From contig NW_018148831.1 in assembly GCF_002042975.1 (NCBI RefSeq), positions 889,514-953,513 on the forward strand: 64,000 nucleotides of DNA. Direction: 5' to 3'. Under the pieces are notes generated by a model. The model ran no database searches, was not told the DNA's origin, and saw nothing but the letters and a program-made list of their open reading frames with translations. This DNA is from Orbicella faveolata (lineage: Eukaryota > Cnidaria > Anthozoa > Scleractinia > Merulinidae). The position numbers and the translations under genes were made by a program. Shown here in pieces: positions 50,001-62,000 of the stretch (the stretch's first letter is position 1; every line of letters starts with the position of its first letter).

Positions 50001-53000
50001 GATATTTCTAGAAACGTGTCCTAACTACATCAAGAAAACATGGTCAGGAAATCAACTGTTTTCAAAATATGAATCTAATTAAAGAAGCAAACTTGTTAAA
50101 ATAGGAACAGAACAGAGCAGAAACGTCTTATTTGTTTAATTTCATACGTCACTGAATCATAAGTGCAAAGTAAGTTTTAGATCACTAACACGGACAATGT
50201 GAATTGTATACAACATATCACGTGTAAGGGCTGCTTCATCTCACTCAGCCAAGAATAATCTACCCAGGCAGAGCTGTCTTGAAGAGACTACATCTGTAAC
50301 TGAGTAATAAACATGTATATTTGAGCATATTGTACATAGTAAAAAAGAATATTAAAAAGCAATTTGATTCAAATACATAAAGTCAAATAGCTTTCTTCCC
50401 AAAATATAAAGTTAATGTTTAATGCGGAAATTCTTACCATTTGTCTTTGTAAAAATATTTATCATTGAGCTGCCTAAACTCAACATTGTTTCCTTCTGCT
50501 TTGCTAAAAATCACTTGACAGAAAATACAGTTTGTTGTTATTGCATAAATAATAAAAAATGTCAGTCTGGAATATGTCTCTCAGCTTATGAATGCAAGAA
50601 ATAAATTTCATGTACACAAATCCATTAATCAAAATTAGTGAAATATGAATTCATATCCTGCAGGTTAAAGTTAAAATTTCTAAAAGTATTCACCTGCAAC
50701 TGCTATTGATAGCAGAACTATTTGGAGTTTCCTGTACCACACATTTTTCCCATAAAGTAGCCAGGATAAATTTCTGCACAAATTTGCACAAAATGTTTCA
50801 CTTTGAAATGTACTTGCAATCAAGAACTTTGTTGCTGAGAAGCAATATAAAAAATTCATGACTTTCAACTTCAGATTTATATTTATCAGATTTACAGCGG
50901 ATGGACAGAAGATAGTATTATCTGCAGCCTGTAGTTGTAATATTTTATGAGATTAAATACCATGCAAATTCAGTTTTTAAGGTCACAAATTATTTCAGAT
51001 ATTTGAGTGGTTATGACAATTGTTACAAGCATTACTGCTGAATACTATGTTAAGACAGTGTAAAATTGTCCCTTACTTCCTCAGTTACCAAGGAATTAAA
51101 CAAGTTTTATGTTTGACCAATTTCCTTTTTAGAGAGTTGACTAAGAGTGCAGAGATTTTGACAATTATGGTGAAGTCTCTATTTGGCCACACCATGTGGT
51201 AGAGTCACCTCGTGACAATACTTAGTAGAATTATTTTTGTTTCTATCCACTCATGCAGAACTGAAACACCATACTTGAACTCTCAAATAACCATGTTGGA
51301 GTGAAAATTGATGGTGAAATATTCTGTATGACAGATTGAACAAAATACCAGTCATATGATCTTCCAGTGTGGGTTTAATAAGTTCCAACTTGTCAAAAGA
51401 ACTCAAACGGATTTCACCCCACGGTTTTCTTCATGCCATAAATATATTAGTTTTGATGTGGATAGTGACATTGTGTATGAATAACCATGCTTGCTATCAG
51501 GCTACCATCTGTTTTCATTAAGTTGTCCACAATATGATTATATTATAAAGCCATAAACAATTTATATTAGTTTTGATTTAAATAGTGACATTGTGTAAGA
51601 AAAAAAACATGCCTGCTATCAGGGTATCATCTGTTTTCATCATTCTTTCAGTGCTAGGTTGTCCACAACATGATTATAGTATAAAGCCATAAATATAATC
51701 ATTTTGATGTAAATAGTGACATTGTGTATCAAACAACATGCCTGCTATCAGGGTATCATCCGTTTTCATCATTCTTTCAGTGCTAGGTTGTCCACAACGT
51801 GATTATCATATAAAGCCATAAATATAATATTAGTTTTGATGTTTTGTTCTTAAGCTTTGGCTCTCTTTGTGATGTCAAACCCTACAGATGATCAACAGTA
51901 GAGTGAAAAGTTAAACATTAAAAAGCACAAGGAACTTGTGTTGGAACAAACAGGCCCAAGACGTCCTTTGTTTCTGTTGTAGTTCATTGAGGCCAATTTG
52001 ACGTTCAACTGGTAATAAGAAAGACACCAACATAAAATAATAATTATTTTAGTCCGGGAGACTGCAGCCACTATTTTACCTACTAGCTACATGTACTTGG
52101 CCCTACAAAAAGGTTGTTAAAAGAAGCACTCCACTGATTCAACCACAATAAATGATATCACATCACATTACTTTATTGACATCACATAATTTTACATGCA
52201 TGTATTGAGTTATTGAAGGTTTATTTACCCAATAAATTCAGCAAAACATATTTTATGGCAAACTAGATTCATATTTGGATTCCCAAGTTTATGGACTACC
52301 ATAAAAGTAAATACTAGTTCATTAATGCTTTAAATGTGTCTTCCAACATTTAAATATAGCAATGTGGTCCAGCATAAACCATTACAAAATGTTTTGTGTG
52401 TTCGGGACATCAAATTTCAGATGATCAGGAAGTTTAATACTTGCCATTTCTAAAGTAGTTGCAGTCTGAATTCTGGTGAGTTGTGGTAAGCGTTTCTCAT
52501 CTTCAGCAGGAGACTCTATCTGCTGCCTCCAAAACCACATAAGACATGCACTTCAACATCACACTGAAAATTTAGACATTATGTCTACTTATTAAATTAA
52601 TATTAAGTTTAAAGCCTAGTAATGTAATAAAAAATTATCTATATAGTTAGCGTTTTTTTCTTTTCTTATACCTAAACTTACAGCTCTGTTGAATGAGAAT
52701 AACATGAACTATGATCACATTTTCATTCTATTCCTAATAGTTTCATACACTTTGACTCACAACTAATTAATTCACAATTTTAATAAGTCAAAATATTAAT
52801 GTACATAAATTTTAAATCTTTCCTTTCACTTTTCTTACAAAAATTGTTGTACTCAAGGCATTATGAATTTAAACTAGCTAATATTTAAACAAACTGCTCA
52901 AAAACTCTCAGTTGTACCAATTATGTGATTCCTGAATCTATATATCCACAGTTAAGCTATGAAGATCATTGGAAATCCATAGAGTGAAGGGGTTTCAAAA

Positions 53001-56000
53001 ACCAGAGTTTTCAGAGGAAAAAACAAAGCGAAACTAGAGTTTATCCAAAGTGTGGCCCGGGTACAAACCAAACTAGCATTTCATAGGACATACATGTGTA
53101 CACATGCCACATAAGCATAATTGGCCATTTCCCAGTTCCCATTTGCCTCTGTGTCGAAACAAGTCTTTATGTGAAACCATTCATATAAAAATGTGCTCCA
53201 CTTACAAGTGTATTCACATGCAAATCAAACTCATTTTCATATGAAATGTTTGGCATGAGGACTCATTTTGAAACAGAGGCACATGGCCATTTAAGTGTTT
53301 TCTGAATTCAATCTGAGACATTATATATACTGGGGGTAAGGGATGTGAGAGTAAGCCTGAATACAGGCACCTTCGTTGTCAAGTAGATCAATAACAAATT
53401 ATTATTGTTTTTGATAAAAAAAATAATATTATGTTTAATTCATGACTTGAAATAAAGCCAGATTCAAATCTTCTTTTCAGTCTGTCCAGCAAACAGAACC
53501 TATGCATTTTATAGTCATCTATAAATATCGCCATACACTTTTGTAACATAAATTTAGAGCCATATTAAACCCATTTGCCAGTTTTTGTGGTTATTGGCTG
53601 CAGAGAAGTATTCTTTTCTCTGTTAAAAAGTAGATTCAAATGTCATATTTATAAACCAATTAAAATTAACTCTAAATTAGTAGGTTTCAGAGATGCCAAC
53701 CTGTAAAGAAGTTTAAAATTCAGGAAATTGTCGATGTTGCATGAAGATAGATGTAACTCTTCTCAATGAACAAAACAATCCAGAAAAAAATTCTAGGGCA
53801 TTCAAATGGAGGTGAATGAGAAATAGTAGTAAAAATATCTTCAGAAAGTTTCTGTTGAGTAAAAATTTGACATATGAATTGTTCATCTCAACATTCTGTA
53901 ATTTTGGACACAAAATTAAGTGGAACAGAATTTTCAGGAACGTCAAAAAAAATTTGATTATGCTGATTTTGTCCTGTTTTTCAGAAGTTCTGCAGTCAAT
54001 CAGAAAATGTTGTTCCATTCTCCACTAAAACATTTCAGAGAACTCAAACCTGAATTTTTAATATTATGGAAACTACACTTAGGAGTTCCAAAGGAACCTA
54101 TCAAAATCTGGGAAAGTGGGCACATATAATCAGTGAAATTGTTCTTGCATTTTGATTAGTTCTTACTTATGATCTATTGGAGGACAGATTCATAGATGAC
54201 ATCATGAACATTCTTTTTTGTTTCTTTATAATTTATACAAAACAGTTAGCATAAAGCTACTAGCGTTGTATCACAAATGCCATTCTCTGATTGGCTACGC
54301 TACTCACTATCTATTCTGTGATAGATAGTGAGTAACGTAGCAGTGTACCCTTGTTAACAAAATGACGGCCACTTCTTGGCCTTTTCGAAATGTCTGTGAA
54401 TCTGAGGATTTAGATATTTAGTTTTGAACAACTTGCAGATTTATACTAGATAATTTGCTCTCAATTTCTATGCATGATATTGTCGAGGGTGCAGCCTGAG
54501 TCAACTGTCACACGATAGAAATCTCGAGCTCAGAATCCAATTGTTTAGTAGATTCCATGTTGCAGTGTGTCTGCTCAGTAATAGTGAACTTCAGTGACAC
54601 ACTTGGCTATTGCCTCATGTGCCACCTTTTTGTTTTTACCACATTTTGACATCATCTATGACCATCTATGATCTATCACTGAACAGACACACAGCAAAGT
54701 GGAATCTATTAGTTGATTTTACCATATAAACCATCATATTTTCATAACAAGATTTAAGTTTGGAAAGCTTTCTGCTGACAAAAAAAAAAAAAACAGGAAA
54801 AACAAATAGTCAAAATAAAGTAAAAATAAACGTTTTGAAAGCACAAAACGTTGAATGCTTATAAACTGACATATATACTATATACAGGTACAAGGGCGAC
54901 AATTTTATTCATATCTGTACCAAATCTAGCATTACAAATAACACTTCTTGACGTAAATTCTTTCATTATTTCTAGATCTTTCTAGTTAAAGAGTTCTTTA
55001 GATTTTTTAGCCAAAAAAAGACCTCTATAATCAATGAGACTTATGCAAAATTGGTCAATGTCTTGCCTATGTACTAAACTTTAATTTCCAACTTTCCAAT
55101 CAAAAACGTAACATTGTCAGCAGAAAATATGTTACATAAATAAGTTTTACGTGGAGCTAAGAAGGACATGATAACAGAATTTCAATGTCGTACGACCCCC
55201 AGCAAGATAGAATGATAGTGCATTGAGAACTTATATTGTTTACGTGACTTTCCCAGGGGTTCAGGGCAGCTTGTGATCAAACAATCTTTTGTTTTGTAGG
55301 ATAAAACATTATACATCCGTGGGCGAAAGAACGCAATATCTGCATGATAGTAGAGAAAATTGAAATAAAACACTGGGTTTAAACCTGTGTGGTGCAATAA
55401 AGTGGAACTTATAAATAAAACGGTTACACGCGCGAGAAAATAATGTATTGTTTTCTCCTTGGTAAAACAACAGAGAGAAAGTATTTCTCGTGCAAGCTCT
55501 TGAGCTAGGTCAATTCTGAGAAGGATATATCACTTTCTGAAGTATATCCAAGCCTCACTGTTTACTTGGTGAAGACACAAAGACAAAAGAATAATAGAAA
55601 ATGAATTTCGCATGGAATGTGTGTGTATAGTTTATACAAATCTGTCACACGCTCGAATGAGACGTTGGAATAATACGTACCCCTCGAACTTCAAATCCGT
55701 TTGTTTACGTTTTGCAACTAAAACATGAGATTTGCAATCGCTTACTATGGGCGGCAAGCAAGAGTTATGCCAAGAGAGATAAGAACTAATTTATTATACA
55801 GTATTTTTTTTTTAAGATGTAACACTTGCCGATTTTGTTCAACGGCGGTGGCTTTTTTACAAGCACGTACATTTCGACGAATGTAAACATCTCGTCGAAT
55901 ATTCATATCGTTAATAAAAGCCGCGACTGCCAACAAGTTGATCAAGAGCTGGTTAGTGCACGTATTTTTCTACGAACCTCTAGACAAAATAAATAATAAA

Positions 56001-59000
56001 AAAAGCCTTGACGACAGCGTCTTTCGACTGCTAAAATCGTTTCGACAACGAAAATCGTTTCAACACCAATAGCTTAAATCAAAACGCGACACGGGACGTA
56101 TCATAGGTTAATGTCAAAGTCTCTTCATTTGATTCTCCTTTTAAAAAATTATCATTTTTTCCGTATATTTAAGATAAGAATATCTAATTCTCGCAACAAA
56201 AAATCGATTTACATCGGGCCATTTCGATTTTGTTTCTCGACAACATTTAACCATAGTTAGTCTCCTCTACTAACTATGATTTAACACTGGGCGCGCTAGA
56301 AACGAATCGAGAAGTTCCCTTACCGTGGAGCTGGTTAAATCATATTTAATTCTGTATGGTGAACAAAAACTTAAGTGTCATTATCAGCTCTTCGTGCAAA
56401 CACGTTGAACAATTCACCGAACGCTGCTGTTCCAGACGGAACTGTAAACACGGCGCAATTACTAGTGTGCTAAAAGCGGTGTCGAATTACATCACTTGTT
56501 GGAAAAAGTATCACCTCAGCAAAGTAAGGTTGTGATCGGTTTTGTGAATTTATCCTTTTCTTTCCGAAACATTTGCCACATTTCCGGTAGTACAGCGCGA
56601 GCAGGAGTTCTCGAGAAATCCACTCGACATATATCAACAAGACGTTTATATGAAGAAATTTGGTAAACATAGACCTTGTACGAATGGTTAGTCGACCATC
56701 AAAGTGAACCATGCTCCCTAAATAGTGCCTGCGGAGGTCGTTTTGGTGTTGCTTTCCAAAATACGGAGCGTTTTCCAATCAAACCTCACATGTTTACACG
56801 CACATTCGCTTATCTCAACATGAACGAACCCGCTATCGAGCCACAAGAAAAGCGAGTTTTTCTTCATAGAATGCGACTCTCTAAAGGGATTATCCACTCA
56901 CCTTGCAGAAATCCCTGAGATCTGCGAGTTGCTGTGAGTTGAGAAAAAGATCGGTCGCTTCGATGGTGTTTATCGCCCCATGAATTAAGCGATGCGAATA
57001 TTTAGTAACTCTCAACACTGCCGGCCGCCAAGCATTTCATTTACTTCGGTGCACTGCTGGTCTATGAAGCATGCGCAAATGAAAAACTGCATGAATTATT
57101 CACCGCGGTAACATGCAGCACCAGGCGGGAAGACAAGTACGCCAGCTTTTAGTTTCTGATCACCTGTCGTTTTGGTTATTGTTTACTGACACAACTTCAC
57201 GTCAGCACTGTCTTGAGAAATATATTAATTGCAACAAAGAAGTGAAAGCGACTGCCGTTCTAGCGAGTACTGTCAGAATATTTACAATATTTTATGCCGC
57301 GCGCCATTTAAGAAAAATATCAAAAACGGCGTAAGCTTTGATGCCATTTAAAATTTCCATCATTCCAGAACGTCGCAGTTCAGAATTTCATCTCGCTCTA
57401 ATCTTCCAAGCTTTTAACTTAGAAATCCGACTTTTTAATTTAGTGCACGATTCAGTGCGTGGCTTTTAAGGAAGGCTAACCGCATTTTAGACCGCGCGAA
57501 GTCCTAACTAAGAAAAAAGATGGACAGGTGCTTGAAAAGTTTCCTTTGCAAAACAAACGGTTTGTGAAGAAAGCGAAAATTTGGCTTTTAAAACATCGGT
57601 TTCGCCATAAGTTGCATATACACCAGACAATAGATGGGCTTTACCTCGTTGTTTTCATGCAGCATGCTGTAAAGCCACATACAGGCATTTCTCTTTATAA
57701 GGCCCGGCAATTATCCAGCGAGAAATCGATATTCACCTTTCACTATATCATACTGACCACAAGGAGAATAAAAAGTGCTGTTATTATCCTTCACACATCA
57801 TTAGCAACATAAAGGAAAATAGCGAAGCTCTTGACAAAAGAATCATTAGGCCGACATAAGGCAAAACTCAAGATGACCGAACGGAGTCCCACAGAGAAAA
57901 AGGCTTGCGTTCGGCCGGGTCTCTGCGATGAAGCCTCTTTTGAGCATCGTCTTGTCATTCGCTTTTTTAAATCCGATTTAATCCTCGATGCGGAGCGATC
58001 AAAAGAAAGTAATCAACTTTAATTTTTTTCCTGAAAATTACACGTAAATAATTCGTTTGTTTTTGGTTCAGAGGTTAATCGCTTGCTTTTAATTTATTTC
58101 TCTATCACTAAATTAAGGCGAAACGCGTGTCCTACTGTTTACCTCTCACAGCGCTGGCGAGGAAGGACCTGTCTAGCTTGCAAGCAAACCTTGCTCGCGG
58201 GCTCGCGGATGTTTAAGCGGGCCCAAAAACTAAGCCTGCTCAAAAGGCAGAAAGAACGCATATCAGATACAAGCTGTTGTCTGTACACGTTTCCATTGAA
58301 AATTTGACAGCAGTTGATCGACTCGGTGGAGCGTTGTTTGAAAATTAACAAGAAAGCGGTATTTAAAATCAACTTATCCATAGTTTTCACAATCTTTAAA
58401 AACAAATTCGTTTCATTTAAAAATAAGCTCAGAAACGTTTTTCTACCTTAGCAAGGAAAAACCCAAATATCATCAAATTACTACCGTAAACTTCCGAGAG
58501 TAGCGATCCCCCGAAAGTAACGTCAAAAAATTGTGGCCCGCGAAAGTAGCGAACCCACCAGAAACCCCTTCCCCTCTTCCTCTCCCCCGCCCCCTTCCCG
58601 AAAATAGACCCAGGTTCAATATTCATTTTTTTCCAATCATTATTCAGATGAAAGTTACGTATGGTAACTTGCTTTAAGGCACTCTACAACAAGGGAAGGT
58701 ACATGCCATGAAGCGTTGTGAGATGTCAAGTCGTGCTTCATCAGTTAATGTTGCGCCGTGTTATAACAAATCCCGTAGAATTTTCATCACGAAGTAACGG
58801 GACCGAAATATAGGAAACTTTGATTCAAATTAATATCATTTTCAACAGGAGCTTATTTAAAAAAAAACTTTTCTTCAAATTAAAATTGGAAACTCGACCA
58901 GTGCACTGAGATATGGTTAGAGCAGACTACTAACGTAGCGGTGAGTCATGAAGTGCCGACCACTGACAACGCAGTCTAGACATGAACTGCCTTCCCATGT

Positions 59001-62000
59001 GACAGCAACGTAGATTTAAGACTAATTAAACTGGAACGAAAAATTGTATCTCATGTCTTAAAAACCGTATTTTTAAGAGTTTCCATCTTTTATTTCGTAA
59101 AAAGAGCTCAATCCTACCAACTTTATAAAACGTTTTTTGCTCCTCGAAAGTGACGACCCGCTGAAAGTAACGAGTCTCGAAGACTTCAAAGAGGCCACTC
59201 GTGCTAATTCCAAAAGTAACGAGGGTCGTTACTTATCCTCGCTACTTTCAGAAGTTTATGGTATTGTCATCATTGTTGTTTTACTTTGACATGGTACATC
59301 AGAAAGGAAAAATATTCTGGCACAGAGCGTTTTTAGGAGAGTCGGGACAGATTTTTGATTGGTGCACAATTTGAGTCATTCTGTAATTAAATCTCGTAAA
59401 ACAATCCGGCTTTCCCTCGGGCTATGAAGTTATATATCATATAAACAGCAAGTTATGCGATACGCAGCCGTGACGAGGTCAAGTCAACGTTCAAAACTCG
59501 TATTCTGCCGTATTCGGGCAGTAATCTTACATAATCTACTAGCTTTCTTTTTTTGCAAGTTCAGACTGAACAAATTTACCAAATTAGACAGTATTAAATT
59601 TATCCACGCACGATTACGAGTACACTTTGGTTTCTGGCTTAAACTGCTGCGGTTTAAACGAAATCAGTGAAAGAATATTAATTTAATTATGCGAAAAGAT
59701 GTGAAAAGCTAGGAAAAGAAAGTGTTCTTATTTGTAAAAATGGGCCACGAAGTTATACGGACGCTTCATGCAGTATTTAAACAAGCCTTGACAAGAAAGT
59801 AAATACAGATGATCTTTTCCCAGTGCAGTAACTTTTGTTTTGACTCGAGCCGGAAAAAGTAATTTTTCGTTTAGCATGCGTATTTATGACCTTCATCTTT
59901 CTGTGGGCGTCAGAAGTTATGCGTCATCATGTCCCATGCGTCATAACGTATGGGACATGACAAACTTTAATTGGGCGATTTCTAGGACGATTTTCAGGAG
60001 CGGCAGAAAATAAATTGACTCATGGCCTTGCAATATTACTTTGTAATAATACAAAGCGGTGGCTGTAATGCTTGTTTTGGGAGCAGAATAGACAGATCGA
60101 AGCTATTAGAGATAAAGCAATATCACACTGCTCACCTCGGTAACCTTGCTCAAATATCCCGCTCTTTGTACTGAAAGTGGCTTGTTTCTTGAAGTCATGC
60201 CACGTCTAAAAAAATGGGAGAACTGATTGCATGCGAAGACAAGATCCAAACCTGCCGAGAGCAACATTCACTGCCTAAGACGAAACTGTCTGGCACCTCC
60301 TAACGAGTATTATAATAACAGAGAGTCTCGTGAGAGCTGACTGACCGATTGAATGACAAGGGGAGGGGTGAGTTTCCGCTTTCATACGACCCAACCCGAA
60401 AACGATGGTTACCTACAGCTATCGACTGCTGAGGTATTTGCAGTTACGGCTTGTTTGTTATTGTTCCCTTCCAACCAATTCCTCATTTCATTCATCGCGT
60501 AGTTTCTTTCACATAGACTTGTGCACATGACCATCTCTTGCTGACAAGTTTTTGACACTTTCTATGTAGTTTTAGAAAATAGCCCAAAGAAAATACGCGC
60601 GCTAATTGGTTTAGAATCGATAAAACGATGGCGCGAGCAAAGAGAATTTACATTTTGATTATCAAGCAAATAAAGCATTCATTCATTCATCCATTCATTC
60701 ATTCATGATCAAAGTAAACAAGTTGTTTTCTTTTATTCGTCGTGGTGTTTTCTTAAAGAATCTGCAATAATTAAGAAATAGAAGACATGTTCTTCGTGTT
60801 GTATCGAGTTATAGAAACACTCGTGAACGTTTGGGAGAGCTTGATAAAGCTCTGGAAACACTCACCTGTCGGCTCGTGCTCCTACAGCATTTCTCGTTCT
60901 CCCAAACTTCCACTCGTGTTTCTATAGCTCGATAGAAACACTAAACATGTTTTCTATTTCTGCAGTCTATGTATCACTTCTGTAAATTAACCCTTGGGCG
61001 TACAGGGGTGGGTGGTGGTGGTGGGGGGGGGGGGGGTCTCTGAGACACAACAACCTTTTAACTCATCTTCCATTTTGTAATGGCAAAAAAATCCTCTAAA
61101 AAACAACTACTGAACTCGACAACCTTCAAGACATCACTACAAACGAAAGCAGGGCCAAATATTCTTTCTTCCCTCTCTCCTCAAGAACAATGGCGCCATC
61201 AATCCTGTCTCTGCTTCTCTCCAGGATGTAAATCTTTGCTCTTTCATTAACTGTGGTCCTCGGCCACTTCTCTCTTAGCCATCCGCACTCCTGGGGTATC
61301 CATGCGCGCAAGTTGTTATGCGTTCAAAAACATCCAGGGAACAAAATAAATGCTCTAGACAAGACAGTAGACTTAGTTTCTATTCCCCGAGATTCTCTTA
61401 TCTTAGAGTAATCGTACTCACCGCTATTTGTTGAAAAGAGTTCGACATCATGGCAATGAGCATGTTAAGAGAGATCAAAATGGCGACGATATTGAAAAAG
61501 GCAAACAAGGTCTCGCCAGTGGTCTGAGTAACATAGAATGTGCTTGACTTTATCTCAAAAGCTTCCAAGTCTGTCTTGTCAAACAACGCCCAAAACAATT
61601 TCCTTAGGCCAGCTGAGAACCTAACCACCAAGACAGTAATAAAGTAACAATAATTGATAAGTGAAAACAGTACAGTGATAGCGCGATATATGCCTCACAT
61701 ATTGAGGTCACGTGATATCCTACGAAACTACGTCTTCTTATGTTGTATACCCACTTACAATGTTAATATTGGTAACTATTAGGCCCTAAAGGCACATTAC
61801 TCTCCTAACCCGAGGATTGCACATCATGTTTAAACAGCAGATTATGGAATAGAAACAAAACCACTCACCCAGAGAACTCATGAGCAGCTCTAACTTCTTT
61901 CGTCTTGGCGGGATACAGGTCAGTGATCTGTTCAAACTGTGAGTAAACTTTACGAACGGCCATGGAAAATGACAAGAAAACCAAAAGAAACAGCAACAAG

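Larger units (their letters stand above)
47884..56901. other. KIDINS220 intron 2, 9.0 kb
   Basis: AT-rich with the repeats listed separately. A small minus-strand open frame near 52,370-52,530 ([20 protein letters not shown]) has coding-like composition but no recognised relative or complete splice pair. Otherwise nothing supportable. Confidence 0.55.
60199..61421. other. Upstream region of KIDINS220 inside TRPC-B intron
   Basis: It should contain the KIDINS220 promoter. It holds the reversed inverted-repeat element and a G run (61,009-61,037). A 60-codon minus-strand open stretch (61,126-61,311; [20 protein letters not shown]) starts with TTG, has no clear splice sites and matches nothing I recognise. 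Confidence 0.5.
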
